NCBI RefSeq assembly: GCF_026212465.1
Contig: NC_080049.1
Span: 567,960 to 631,959 of the forward strand
Direction: 5' to 3'
Length of the DNA: 64,000 bases
From: Amaranthus tricolor
Taxonomy: Eukaryota > Streptophyta > Magnoliopsida > Caryophyllales > Amaranthaceae
Of the stretch, positions 1 to 12,862 are shown piece by piece (the first letter of the stretch is position 1; each line of letters starts with the position of its first letter). The translations under genes and the position numbers were made by a program. The notes below the pieces were generated by a model that saw nothing but the letters and a program-made list of their open reading frames with translations, was not told where the DNA came from and did no database searches.

Positions 1-1346
1 ACTCACATAAAATGCAAATAAATACCAAATAAACAACATGAGTATTTGAAAATAGTCATACAAACCAAATCAAAGAAAACCAAATAAATAGGTAAATTTA
101 AGTTTGATCATCACACATCATCCATATGACATCCATCATCATCCTCCGCTGCAAAAGTAGTTTCCAACTCGGACTCATCAAGAGAAAGATAAGAACCGAA
201 ATCACCCTCTTCATTTGTAGCATCACCACTAACATTGCATGAATCAAAGCCACTAGCCCCACTACTAGATATGATTGAACTCTTCAAATTCAAACAACCA
301 CAATCAAAGAGGATATACAAAAAAATCAAAAACAACATTTCAACTTTTCAAAATTCAAATTACAAACACATTAACAATTTAACATTAACAATAACAATTA
401 ACAAATATTCAAAGAGGATATACAAAAAAATCAAGAACAACATTTTAACTTTTCAAAATTCAAATTACAAACACATTAACAATTTAACATTAACAAATAA
501 CAATTAACAAATATTCAAAGAGGATATACAAAAAAATCAAGAACAACATTTCAACTTTTCAAAATTCAAATTACAAACACATTAACAATTTAACATTAAC
601 AAATTTTCAATCACTCAAACAACATAAACAAAAAAAAATCAAGAAACAACATTCTAACAAAATTATTACTAAAATTTCAACATTTTCAAATGTTGGTTCA
701 AATTTTCAATAGATTAGAAATAATTTGAATTCACAAATAGAATTTTTAAACCCAATTCCAGGTTTTAAACCCAATTTCAACATTAACAAATTTGAATTCA
801 CAAGAAATTAAGATTAAGAATTTAAGATTAACACTAAGATTAAAGATTAGAACAAGATTAATATTAGGATTTAGGATAAAGAGTGAAAATACCTTAAATA
901 AAATCAAACGAGAGTGCGGCAGTGTTCGTCTGTGATGGTCTGATGGAGGACAGGAGGAGCAGCCGGTGGCGGTGGCGTGGTGCGGGAGTGTGGCGGCGAC
1001 AGTGGAGGTAGAGGAAGAGTTGTGCAGAGTTTTTAGGATTAGAGTGAAAGAGAGTTGAGAGGAGTGAGAGGAGAGCAAGAGAGGGAATTGAGAGGGAAGG
1101 GAAACTGGGAAAGGGAATTCGTGAGTGACTATTCTGACATTCAATTTTTTAATTTTTTTTTAAAAAAACGTGTCCTTAACTCTTGCCGTGTCCCTTGCGT
1201 GTCCTTGCCGTGTCCGCGTGTCCGGAAAAATATTAAAATATTGGACACTTCATTTGGCGTGTCAGACACGGATTTTCGCGTGTCCGTCGCGTGTCCGTGT
1301 TCGACACGGGACACGCCTGTTCAGTGCCGTGTCCGTGTATCACAGG
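1..1346 (-). mobile_element. Partial hAT-like element running off the left edge
   Basis: Positions 1169-1340 are packed with short direct and inverted copies of a CGTGTCC/GGACACG motif, the subterminal repeat style of plant hAT elements. The strand-reverse of 890-1145 is a pyrimidine-rich CT-repeat leader that reads like the 5' UTR of a transposase gene transcribed leftwards. A minus-strand open frame at 111-338 ends in an acidic, Ser-rich tail and could be a transposase C-terminus, but no catalytic or BED motif is visible. The right edge is placed at about 1346 because sequence shared with the U repeats begins there. No target duplication can be checked because the left end is outside the window. 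It could instead be an unrelated hypothetical gene next to a hAT end. Confidence 0.4.
304..602. repeat. Three tandem copies of a ~105-bp AT-rich unit
   Basis: The unit starting TCAAAGAGGATATAC recurs at 304, 409 and 515. Each copy continues through ACATTTCAAC and CATTAACAATTTAAC, and the copies are nearly identical. The third is cut short near 602. The array sits inside the partial hAT-like element and has no coding signature. Confidence 0.85.
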
Positions 1347-1387
1347 TTGCGATGAAACTCACTTTTGCATACTTTTCAACCATATGT

Positions 1388-2294
1388 TTCTTTTTTAGGT
1401 TTATCGAACCGACATTATTCAAATCGAAGTTGCGCCCGAACCGATTTACGACCGAAAATCGTAAAATCGAACCCGAACTGCGACCGATTTTTATAAACGA
1501 CATATAACCGTTAACCGAAATTACCCAAACCTAATATTGACCGACCCGAGTCATACCCGACCCGAATCATGCTCAAAACCGAACTTGATCCGGCTAAAAC
1601 CGACCTAACCCGAACGAATTTTTAATCGAAATGCTATAAACCTAAACCAATTTTTAACATAGAGATATGATCGACTCATATTCAATCATCTTATTAGTTA
1701 ATCTAATAAAGTAATAGAAATTTTAATAAATTAAATTTTATACATATATAATTTCATATATTTAGAGTTAATAATCAATGGTCAATATTTATTTAACTAT
1801 TTTTAATCAATTTCGATGAAAAATGATAAAACTTAATTTTAACTTACAGTCAAACAAGTAAATGTAACAAAGTAATAATCACTAATTGATTTGCATTTTA
1901 ACCATTTTGCCTTAACTAAGGGGAATCTTATCATCAATTAAAAAATGTCTAACACTTAATCTGATATTGACTCGATCTATAGTAATTATTAATTCGTATC
2001 CGAATTCTACTGGAAAATAATACCCGAACCCGATCTGTACCCGGTAAAACCGAACCAATTAATAACCGATGACAGTCCGAGATCGATTGACTACTCGATG
2101 CGAACTTCAACCGACACCGAACCGATGCTAACCCGACAGCTCAAATAACCGATCTTCAACCGAACCGTGACTAACCGACCTGACCCGAGTGTGACCCGCC
2201 GTAACACGCATCCGAAAAATAACCGATCCGAAATACAACTGAACCGAATGACACCCATCTGAAACCGACTCGATCACCCAAATGAACACCTCTA
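1388..2294 (-). mobile_element. Non-autonomous hAT element, same family as 41225-47741
   Basis: Both ends are rich in CCGAACC/ACCCGA motifs. The right end, read in reverse, starts TAGAGGTGTTCATTTGGGTG and follows the left end of the 6.5-kb element at 41225 for about 300 bp. No transposase is present. Copies B, C and D of the surrounding U repeat show the empty site as TTTTCAACCATGCCCATGAG (about 15563, 22110 and 25776), so insertion fell within that sequence. The left terminal repeat and its target duplication are missing, apparently deleted; the left edge is approximate. Confidence 0.75.
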
Positions 2295-3695
2295 CCCATG
2301 AGTAAATGTTAACCCAATTAGATACAAAAAAAAATGCATGTTTGAGAAATTAAAAAACACTACTACCAAAGCCTTAATCATTAAAAACTGTGTTTAACTA
2401 CATAAATTAATATATTTTGTTTTAGTATGAAGGAATTATGCATGTGACATTTCTGACAATTACTAAATAAACTTAGAAAACCATCACACATAAAATAATT
2501 CTGGTACTTTTTATTATTTAATAATTTAATTACAACTTTTTTAAAAAATAGCCCAAATTTAAATTTTCACTCAAACAAGGAGTATTTGATAATTCTTGGC
2601 TTTATATATTTATCATATTTCCTTATGGCAATTGGGCATTAATTGACAAATTAAATGATTTAAACAATAATAATTGCCAAATTTTTGACTTTTTGAACTC
2701 TTTTAGTATACCCAATTCCGTTTGGATCCGCCATTTGTTTTCCAAATCCTAAAAGATTACGCATAAGTATATTTTATTGGACTAAGATTAACTATTAGAT
2801 TGGGCTATATAATTACAGCCTTTTTATTCGTAACCTTATATTTTCTAAATATTAATGGTTAGGAAATTCAGTTGGTCTTGGACGAGACGGCCTCATAATG
2901 AGATCGTTAATTTGGACTGGTTCAATTCGCGTATGTAACAATCTGGACATTGTTTTTTATATTCTGAGCATTTTTCAATTTTGATCTTAAAAGGTATCAA
3001 TTTTGACCTTAAAGATATCAATTTTCAATATTAATACCTTTCAGGTCAAAATTAATAAATGCCCAAAAATATTAAAAATTGTTACACGCACGTGAAATGG
3101 CCCGACCCACACTTCATGTTAACTTGCGATGATCTCATCTAAGTTTTTGTGTAGGAAATTTAGGCAATGTGTTGCAACCCTAACATATTACTAATGTTTA
3201 AATCAAATTTATGGGTAAATTGTTTTATAGTCTTAGTCCACTCTAAAATTATGTGCAATGATATTTATATTTCTTTATATGCTAATAAATTACTTAATTA
3301 TATTTTTGAAATAAAAAGTTACATACTATTTAAGTGGGAACTATGTGGATAAAGACTTTTTAGCAAGTGAATAAAGTTAGTCAACTTTGATAAGTCTTTT
3401 AAGTATTCTAACTTGTAAGTCATGTTGTGGTGTTATCTCCTATTATTTTTGTTTTTGAAATATTTAAGTGATACAGATATTTATATAAGAAAATGTAACT
3501 ATTATTTGCAAGTATAATAGACAGAGAGAACAGTGAATGAATCAACTTAATAATTCCATTACAAGTTGGTTTGACATGTTTATTTAATTTAATTAGTTTA
3601 AATTCAAATATCATTTCGCTGATTTTGAGTAATGTTTAAATCAAAGTTACAGGTAAGTTTTCTATAAACGATCTAAAATAGTCTAAAAAAGTGTG

Positions 3696-3799
<104 letters not shown>

Positions 3800-4523
3800 T
3801 CTCCGTTTTGAAATACTTGCTACATTTTTATTATTCACACTATTCATTGTTCAATCTTATTTTATATATTGCGACTGATGTGTAAGAAAAAATTTAATCA
3901 AATGAGATTCTATTTAAATCGTCTAATCACATACTCTGATAATATTAACTTTTTATAATTTTTATTTTTTTATAATTCAATATATAAATTATTAAAATTG
4001 CGTAAAAAGTAGAGGACGACAATGACTTCACGAGCAAATAAGTTGAGCACTCAAACATCATGATTCATAATCATTATCAATACAACTTTTTGACCGATGA
4101 CCATAAGTGCTCCCTTATAAGTTATTTAGTTATTTTTTATTTAAAGTTATTTTTTCATTTTATATATTATTTTTATTTTTAGAAATACACTCATCACTTT
4201 ATTCTAATATTATTCATATATTTTAATTTATCTAATTTTTATTGATATAATTTAGTCTATATATTTATTTACTTTTCAAATATTTATTTTTTGCTTAATA
4301 ATATCTCACTTTCTTAATGATGTTAAATTAAAAGGACAAAAAAGCAATTAACTATTTTACAATTTTATTGTTTGGATGACATTATACAGTTTATTTCAAA
4401 TATAAAAGAAATAAAATAAGTAGAATAATTTCAAATAGAATAATAACAAAAGAAAAATATTTTGGTAGGATCTATTTTCAAATAAAAAAAAAAGAAGTTA
4501 TTTTTCATTCCTAATTAATCTTC

Positions 4524-4695
4524 TATAAAAACACACTTCAAAGTTCAAACACTACTCATTTTCATATACTTCTTTCTCTTTCCTTCTCTATATTGAGTTC
4601 TCTTTTGGTATTATTTCTAATTGGCTTCTTTTTACATTTATTCTTTCTTCATTTATAATTCAGTGGTCTCAGACTGCAATATTTTAATGGCTCAG
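4524..4695 (+). promoter_or_regulatory. Putative NLR1 core promoter, 5' UTR and mini-exon
   Basis: A TATAAAA box at 4524-4530 is followed by a CT-rich leader and by ATGGCTCAG at 4687-4695 directly joined to GTATGTTA, a good donor. The acceptor would be ...ATGAATCAG ending at 6419. Splicing gives Met-Ala-Gln in phase 0 with the CNL frame. The same arrangement is present at 24674-24838 and 29008-29161. Promoter activity and splicing are inferred from the sequence only. Confidence 0.5.
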
Positions 4696-6410
4696 GTATG
4701 TTATTTTTTAAGTTTGCTATTTTTTATGCTTAAAGAGAGAAATTCAAACATGAGTTTCATAGATATATGATGTATATGAGTTTAATTTATCAAGGTGGGA
4801 TTTACAGAGGTGTTTATTTAGGTCATCGGAATAAATTTGGGTCACAAGTTTTGGGTCGATTTAAAATCGGGTCTTGTGTTCACATTAATGTTTACCTAAT
4901 TTTAAAATCATTTGAAAGTCTGATTAAATCGAGTTCGTTTACAAGGTCGGTTGGTCGGATCTGTTTTGACCACCTTTCAAATCTTATAAGAATTTTAATA
5001 TCTACTTTTTATAATACTAATTCTTTATTAAAGTGGTGTCACGCAAATTGTAATTTGATTGTTTTTTATTTTTCTTTTACTAATAGACTATGTGTATGTT
5101 GGCTTTGGTTGATTAAATTCATTTTTTTTACTAATTTTTTTTTACTAATAAATCAAATAATACAAAAAAAATAAATTAAAACAACAGAACTCTCACACTA
5201 TCAAATCCACCACATAAGGTTGATTTTTTAACATCACAAATAACCATTATTTACTAAGACCTTCTCCTTTTGATATATATATATATATATATAGACTTAT
5301 AAAAAAATGTTTGATATTATGTAATATTTACTAAGAACTTCTTGTTGATTAGCTTTATAAAAATATTCAATTCAATTACTTTATAAAGATCCATAAATAT
5401 ATTCAATTTTTAACATTATTTTTAAGTTTTGGTTCAAGAAAATTAAAATGCAAAATCATTAAAGATATATCCATGAAATATTTTTTATTAAAATTACATC
5501 ACACAATCGGAACATGACATGTGACATTTAATTAAATAAAATGGAGTAAACAATTGCTCAAGGTAGTCAATCAAGAAGCTCTTTCTTTACAAAAATGAGC
5601 AAAATGTTGAATCTCTTATGAATAAATGAAACATTGGCGTGCTGCAGACGGCTAATAGGTTGAGTTTTTAGAAGCAATTTTTTATATGTTTTTTACATCA
5701 TTTGATATTTTGCAATGGACTGATTTTTTGTTTTGGTATTTTATTATTGTCATTTCTAGTTAGGTAATTTTCTCATGACTAATATTCAATTCACTTTTTT
5801 ATGTTACTAATTTAAGTAATAAATTAAATTGAATAATTATAAACTTAATAAATAAAAAATTTAAGTATTTAAAAATATTAAAAATAATAATTTTTATTCT
5901 GACAACTATTTTTGCAAAAAATGTGCCACGCATTATTTTTCCTTGTATGAAATACAAAATGTGAATGAAGAATCAAATTATTATTCTCTCCTATTGAATG
6001 TATATGTCACATTGTTTTTTGGATTCCATTTCAATCACTTTTAATATATATTATATTTTTAATCTATAAATTAAAACATAGTCAAGTAAGATCTTGTTTT
6101 ATTCATTTCAATATAAACGTTATTCTCAAGTATTTATAATTTTTAATTACATACAATAGAAAAATTTAAAAATAAAAAAATACATTAAATAGAGAGCTAA
6201 AAGTAAAAGGACATATAGTAAATAAAAAAAGTAATGAATATGTTTCATAAGCGAAGATTCAACATAACTATTTTTAACATTCATCCACATATTTAACAAA
6301 AGATTTTCGATGACATTTGCATGTGTCTCTACTTTCCCATGAAATATTACTTTACTCATTTTTCTAATAATTATTGTAACATGCTTTGGCTGGACACTTA
6401 CTACTATCAT

Positions 6411-8856
6411 ATGAATCAGGGGCAACTCTCGAAAGCGTTGGGTTCTTTGAACGACTCCATTGTGGTACAAAATTTAGAGACCCTGGAAGAGAAGATGAAG
6501 AGACTAACTGCACGAAAAGATGATATTTGTGCAGAATGTAATCAAGCTGCGTTACAAGTTGGGAAAAGAAAAAGACTAGAAGTTGTTGATTGGTTGGATA
6601 CTTACAAACTCAAAAGATCTAAGTTTGAAAGTATTGTCGACGAATGCCATAAATCAAGAGGGTTTGTCACCAATATGCAACTCAATGATCGCATAAACGT
6701 AATGACAAAAGAGGTTGATGCTCATTATGAGGAAAGTCATTTTCCAAATGGTTTGCTACTCGATGATCCTAAGGCAAAGGAAGTGGCATTTAATCTCGAA
6801 CCAATGTATGGTGAGCTTTTCCAGGAAGATGTTCGAATGATTCAAGAATGGCTTAGAGATCATCCTTTCGCATATTCAATTGGGGTTCTTGGTATGGGAG
6901 GTATAGGGAAGACCACGCTCATGAAAAACATATACAATCAGCTACTGGGTGATTACATTTTCAAATCAGGGCGTGTTATTTGGGTAACAGTTTCAAGTGA
7001 TTGCAATTTGTACATGTTACAAGAAAAGGTGGCAAAAGCCATTGGGGTAAAGCTTTCTAGTGAGGATGATACTGATAAGAGAGCTTGTGATTTACATCAT
7101 TCTTTTGTCATGATGGAGAAGAATGTGGTGCTTTTTCTTGATGATGTGTGGGAAAAGTTTCAATTGAGTTCTATTGGCATTCCCAATAAAGAGAATGGAT
7201 GTAAGATTAACATCATCTTTAGCACTAGAAAAGAAGAAGTGTGCCGAATGATGGGGTGTAAGAATTAGTGGCTAAGGAGTGTGCGTGTTTGCCGCTTGCA
7301 ACCATTGTCATAGCTCGTAGTATGATAGGCGTTTTTGACGTGCTAGTGTGGAAAAATGCTTTAGCTGAGTTGGAAAATCCAAGTAGGGGGCATGAAGACA
7401 TGGAAGAAAAGGTGCTTCAGAAACTAAAATTTAGCTATGATCGCCTCAATAATGAGCTTCTAAAACAGTGCTTCTTAAGTTGTGTGCTATATCCAGAAGA
7501 TTCAATTATATATAATGAAGCTTTAATAGAGTAATGGATTATGAAAGGAATGTTGGATGATAAAGGGAGCAGGTTAGAGAAAATGTACAAAGGCTATGAC
7601 CTCTTAGAAAAACTAAAAAACGCATGCTTATTGGAATCTTTTACAAAGGAATGTGTGAAGATGCATGATTTGGTGAGGGACATGGCTATTTCGATCACAA
7701 ATTGTTGTCCACTTTTTCTAGCAAAATCAAGAAAACAATTGCGGAAAGTACCCGAAGAAGAATTATGGAGTCGAGATCTAGTGAAAGTCTCACTGAGGTA
7801 CAATTATGACATCACAGTGATTCCATATGATATGGCACCTCGGACTCCAATACTCACAGTGCTCAAGCTTGATAACACTTCTTTAACGAAGATCCCAGAA
7901 CCTTTCTTTGATCATATTAGGGCCTTTAAAATTCTTGATTTGTCTTATACTCAAATTGAAAGGGTGCCAGAAGGTGTTTCAGAGTTGGAAAGTTTAAGGG
8001 CACTCTTACTTAAAGGTTGTGAGGAGCTAACTTATTTGCCATCACTGGAAAAGCTTACAAATCTAAGAGTGATGTTGGACTTGGATAGCAACTCCAAGCT
8101 TAAAGAAGGTGTGAGAGGAATAGAAGGATTAGAGAAGCTAGAGAAGGTAACATACTGCCCTTGGATTATAAATAATGATATGACTGGTTTTAATGGGCTT
8201 ATACAACGTTCACATCAATTAAGTTGCTACGCGTTCTGGCTTAAATCACATGATCATTTTGATCTCAACGATCGTGCATTCAATAGAATATCGTACCTTT
8301 CAGAAAGTGAGAGGATATTGTGTATCACAGGTGTAGAATTTGGAGAGGAGACAAGTCTACTTCCTACTTCAATTGATGTGCTCTTTATTAACAAAGTTAA
8401 TAAAAAGGGAAAAAGAGCATTGACAGATATTTTTCCCTCCTTGGTTGGGCTTTACAATTAAAGTTTATTGACAGAACAGAATGTATAGGGTTGGAATATA
8501 TATTTACCGTGACGCAACAACTAGATGACCATGAAACATTAGATTTCATTGAGTTGCCTGATTTGACAAGGATAGTAGAATTCGGTAGCTGCTCCTTTTT
8601 CCAACTTCAAACTCTAAACATATTCAACTGTCCAAAACTAAAGGTGTTGTTTCCATTCAACAAGCATTTGAACCTCCCCAACTTGCGATTCTTACAGGTG
8701 GAAGAATGTGATTTATTGGAGCGTATATTTGAATCAAACAACGGTGCTCTACCCAATCTTTTTCTTTCTCTTCCTGGATTAAGATTACTATATTTACGTT
8801 GCCTACCCAATCTTGTTTGTGACTATCTCCACTTTATCGACATAGATGAAAATTAA
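6411..8856 (+). pseudogene. NLR1: broken CC-NB-LRR resistance gene
   Basis: This is a close paralogue of the intact CNL at 31280. The frame from 6411 encodes the coiled coil, the P-loop GMGGIGKTT and kinase-2 LFLDDVW, then stops at 7266-7268. Relative to NLR2, 109 bp (the region after RNBS-B) are missing between two AATTA repeats, which shifts the frame. The next frame covers CLPLA and RNBS-D. It meets TAA at 7532-7534 where NLR2 has TAT (Tyr). MHD and the LRRs follow to 8461, where the sequence is again disrupted. The last LRRs (8491-8856) end early, and the C-terminal tail seen in NLR2 is lost. If transcribed it could give only a CC-NB fragment. A possible mini-exon start lies at 4687-4695. 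Confidence 0.93.
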
Positions 8857-9740
8857 AAGACATACTCTGCCCTGCATACCCAGATTTCTTATAAAATCAA
8901 TCAAATTTTGAAATGTCATACCATGCTTGCTGATATTGATAATGAAATGTGATATCAAGGAAGACGAAATCGAATTTTTAATTTTCAAGTATGTACGTTT
9001 TGAAGTTATAGCAGATATTGTATTTTAGATTAACATATTATTTGAAACTAAGTTTATCAAGTAATATTTTAGATTAACATCTCAAAGTAATGATATTCAA
9101 AACATTGCCATAAACTTGTTGCATTTATTTATTTATTTTTCAATTGAATATTTATTTTATTTATTTTTTCAATTCTCAACTACAACTAAATTGCGTTAAA
9201 TTGCGATTTTTAATTAATTTAGCCTCTTGAACATCAAATCGTATTGCCAAAATTATTTTTTCAAACTATAAAAGATAAAAAAATAAGAATTTTGATAAAA
9301 TCAAAATTTGATATCCAATATACGATCTAAGGCAAATCGGATTTCCCGTTTATTCAGACCGGTACAAAATTATGATTTTTACTATCCGAAAAACTAAATA
9401 TTTGAATCGATCTGAAATTCAATTTGAACGCCTCTAGTCTCCCCTATTTAAGGGCCGGTGTGAATATTTAGAATATTTACCACTAATAAATGAATGTCAA
9501 TTCTATTATATTTAGTAACTATATTAAAACATTTTTTACTCAAGAAAATAAAATCTAGATATAAATAATCAAGAAATATACTATAAATGCACATTCCATC
9601 AGAAAAATTTGTCAGGAAAGATTCAAACCAAACACATGCAAGAATCACATAATTGAACAGCTAGCTGATTCTTTTGTTTAGTTAGAGACTATAGTCTCCA
9701 GGGCCGTTTGGTTGTTACAAAATAACAGACCCAATAATTA
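8857..9740. other. 3' flank of NLR1, duplicated downstream of NLR2
   Basis: This matches 34034-34701 plus 37649-37802, ending at GACCCAATAA. Relative to the NLR2 copy, about 205 bp (equivalent to 37443-37650) are absent here, with AAAT at both deletion edges. No gene is seen. Confidence 0.8.
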
Positions 9741-9778
9741 TATTTCTCCCTTATTATCTATTTGTATCTCTAGCCTAT

Positions 9779-9809
<31 letters not shown>

Positions 9810-10188
9810 CTTATTATTTGACAAGTTATTTAGTGTAGTTATTAAATTAACTTGAGTAGGCTTTTTAAGAATTCATCTCAAATTCTTTAAGTAGAATTTC
9901 ATCAAACTTTTTGAAAAACTAATTTAATAAAAAAGAATTAAAAGAGCGGAATAAAGGATTTGAATGCATACTAACTAAGTATCACATCATGTTTATATAC
10001 ACTGAGATGAAAGCTAAATATGGCAAACTATTATTTACAGAATAATAACATTCCCCAAATATATTTAGGAAATATTCTTATTTCCTACATTTACTATTTA
10101 ATTGTATTCCAACTTAAAAAAATGTAGATTGTGCTTTTGTGGTTTTATAAATATCTCAATGAGTTCTCTTAAACTTATTTTTTCTTAG
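9741..10188. other. Intergenic, no gene seen
   Basis: AT-rich DNA with a run of about 23 A residues near 9786-9808. The segment starting GGGCCGTTTGGTTG at 9702 resembles a Tourist/Harbinger MITE end, but no matching right end was found. Confidence 0.5.
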
Positions 10189-10941
10189 GCAAAATTATAA
10201 AAAACTACCTAATCTATACCCCATTTTGTAAAAAACTACCTTATGTAAAAGTTTTTGCAAAAAACTACCTTATATAATACAATTGTTTGCAAAACACTAC
10301 CTTATAACGGTTTGTGGCCTTTGACCGCTAACTTTAACCGTTGACCCGCATGTGATAGTCACGTGATAGTCACGTGATGCTTTAATTGTATTACTTCGTC
10401 TTCATTTCAGTTCAGCTCATTCGAAAATCCTTTCTTACTTCTTACCTCCTTTACCTTCATCAGCTTGCAATCAGTGATCCTCCTGCCACTACTTCCTCGT
10501 CTTCCCCCATTAAATTTGTGGCTAGTAAATTTCCATCTTTAATCTCTTGATATGAATTCGTATTGTTTAATCTATAGTTACGGTTCAGATTCTGCTTCAA
10601 TGACCTAGTTTTTATTTGCTATTTTTCGGGGTGTATAGTTACAGTTTTGTTTGTTGCCGATCAATGTCTTATGTATATACAATTAAAGGATTTTCGAATG
10701 GCATGAAGAAAGAAAGGATTTTCGAATGCGCTGAACTGAAATGAAGACGAAGTAATACAATTAAAGCATCACGTGACTGTCACATGCGGGTCAACGGTTA
10801 AAATTAGCAGTCAAAGGCCACAAACCGTTATAAGGTAGTGTTTTGCAAACAATTGTATTATATAAGGTAGTTTTTTCAAAAATTTTTACATAAGGTAGTT
10901 TTTAACAAAATGGGTATAAATTAGGTAGCTTTTTATATTTC
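10189..10941. mobile_element. Non-autonomous Mutator-like element with ~240-bp TIRs
   Basis: The left arm (about 10189-10434) and right arm (about 10711-10941) are inverted copies of each other. They contain repeated AAAAACTACCTTA motifs, W-box cores (TTGACC) and CACGTG G-boxes, and end internally at CATTCGAAAATCC and its complement. The arms are clearly related to the TIRs of the MULE at 59392-62711. The ~275-bp interior has no open frame. The exact ends and the target duplication are not clear. Confidence 0.85.
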
Positions 10942-11809
10942 TTAACAAATTATATCACTAAAATAGCCTGCACATACAGTAGCATTTTTAATCATATGAT
11001 AGAATGATAGGAGAGGGGCTAGATGAGACAATTTATACACGTACTTACATAGGAAAACGTAGAAGTACTTACTCCAATTAAAAGAATAAAGTAATTTTCA
11101 TTTATCAAGTCGTGCTTAATGGGCCCGGCCCATTTAAGCGAGCCTGTATATGGCCTGTCACGCACATAGGCCTACTCACAAGTCACAACCTTATCAACCC
11201 TACTAATATTTAGATGGTGAAAATTATACATTAAGACACACTATTATTCCACTCAAATTCTTATAGGCCTACTCACAAATTAATATCAAATGGACTTTTT
11301 GTTTTGATGTCATCTCACCGAGAGGTCTCGCACAAGAGTATCTCATCATTTTATGGTTCTCAAAGACAAAAATGACGACGAGATATCAAATTAAGGGGAC
11401 TTATAAGGTGAGATTTGGTTTCGGGATTATCTAGACCGTGATCAGAGCCATTTATCCAAAAACTCTATGTTGAATTGTGCCACACACAAAACATAAGAAT
11501 AGTAGTCGAATCGGCTCAGTATAGATTTTTTTAGCTCATAGTTTTATGTTTTCAACCCTACGTAAAATATTGTTTACTAGTCTGCAAGGAAGGATGTTTA
11601 GCGCATTTCCAATTCAACATCAACAAAGAAAACACACTGAAACGGACACACTGCAGCTGCAAGTATTCATTTGCTAGTCGATTAGTCTGCTTTATTCTCT
11701 AGCAGCTTCATACTACCTTCTATCATTTCTAAATTTAGAAACCATCTGATTACACCAAGAATTTTGGATGCAATAAGTTTCTAAAAATAGAGTATTTAGG
11801 CTTAAGCAA
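10942..11809. other. Intergenic, no gene seen
   Basis: No open frame of note and no repeat that I can match elsewhere in the window. Confidence 0.5.
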
Positions 11810-12862
11810 CTACAAGTGTTGTTGCAGTTCATCCAAAGTGTTCCACCATACATGGATATCATGTTCCCTTTTCAACATATCTGCTATACGAATAATAACG
11901 CCAGGTACATTCCCACATTGTTGTAAGATACGATGTGCTACGCCTTCCATTTCTTCCGAGTCATATTCACTCATCTGCACCTCTTTTCGAAACAGCTCAT
12001 GTGCTTCATCTTCTGACAACGGCTGCAGCTCGATTGTTTCTTGTGACTCCATTCTTCGCGAAACATTTGGTGACCGTGTAGTGAAAATCAATTTTCCCCC
12101 ATTTGGATGCACAGGGATACCTACTTCAAATGATCTGAAATCTCTTATTAAACCATCTAGTATAAGAACAAATTTCCCTTTACTTCTCAAAGCTCTGTAT
12201 AAAAAATCAGGCCGCCTACCTTCATCCTCTTCAGCTAATTCTAACCCAAGTGTTCGAGCAATCATGGTCGACAACTCATGGTTCGTGATATTCTCCCTAA
12301 TTTGTACATAATAAACATTCGTGTTTACTAATAGTCGGTTGTAGATATGCTTAACGATTTCTGTTTTGCCTGTACCTTGTGCTCCATGAACACCAATACA
12401 TGATATCCGATCTGATTTTATAAACTCCAACACTTTCTTGATATTACCGAATGCTTCGCTACCTATTAGGTTGGAAGTCAGATAAGGAAGCTCCGGTCTT
12501 ACATTAGATATCAACGGAGCAGTCTGTAAAGACGTTCCAGTATCCAAGAGTTGTTCTACTTGCTGAAGTTTCTTGTCGACATGAACGATCCCTAACCATG
12601 CGCGATAAAAGAAATCTACAAAAATGTTCATATCTCTTCCTGCCTGCTCCAGAATATCCTTAACTTGGTTATCCACAGTCTGCACATTTTCCAACCAATT
12701 TCGTACTTCTGCCTTCACTTGGCGAAGGGTCTGATGCTCTGCAGCAGATGCCTCTGATCTGATGTCATGGGCTTTTCGGGTTAATCTTGTTGTTTTCATA
12801 TGGAGGGTGTTTGTGTTGTTCTTCAAGCTGTAGCTGTTTTGGATTGGAGAAAGCTCTTGCAA
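11810..12862 (-). CDS. CC-NB-only (CN) NLR-type protein with degenerate motifs
   Basis: The protein (350 residues in the open frame) has a predicted coiled coil over roughly residues 20-130. It has a P-loop GAQGTGKTE (160-168, Lys present), kinase-2 as LILDG (233-237, where LLLDD is usual), RNBS-B KLIFTTRS (257-264) and a poor GLPL region (GNVPGVI). It stops right after WWNTLDELQQHL, so RNBS-D, MHD and LRRs are absent, and none follow downstream. The first in-frame ATG is at 12797-12799, giving about 329 aa. The frame stays open and CC-like upstream of it, so a 5' exon may exist beyond 12862. By family knowledge such proteins are cytoplasmic signalling or helper-type NLR fragments. It differs from NLR1/NLR2 and is not a copy of them. 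A truncated pseudogene remains possible, although the frame is clean. Confidence 0.75.
   Translation of the reverse strand: MQELSPIQNSYSLKNNTNTLHMKTTRLTRKAHDIRSEASAAEHQTLRQVKAEVRNWLENVQTVDNQVKDILEQAGRDMNIFVDFFYRAWLGIVHVDKKLQQVEQLLDTGTSLQTAPLISNVRPELPYLTSNLIGSEAFGNIKKVLEFIKSDRISCIGVHGAQGTGKTEIVKHIYNRLLVNTNVYYVQIRENITNHELSTMIARTLGLELAEEDEGRRPDFLYRALRSKGKFVLILDGLIRDFRSFEVGIPVHPNGGKLIFTTRSPNVSRRMESQETIELQPLSEDEAHELFRKEVQMSEYDSEEMEGVAHRILQQCGNVPGVIIRIADMLKREHDIHVWWNTLDELQQHL

Noticed and set aside
746..1507. Small frames on both strands around the CGTGTCC repeats
   Set aside because: They follow the hAT subterminal repeats and the CT-rich leader; no domain is visible.
9702..9745. Tourist-like end GGGCCGTTTGGTTG
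   Set aside because: No matching inverted end or target duplication; also present in the NLR2 flank, so it is ancestral sequence.
11838..12311. Plus-strand frame opposite the CN gene
   Set aside because: Antisense shadow of a frame with clear NB-ARC motifs.
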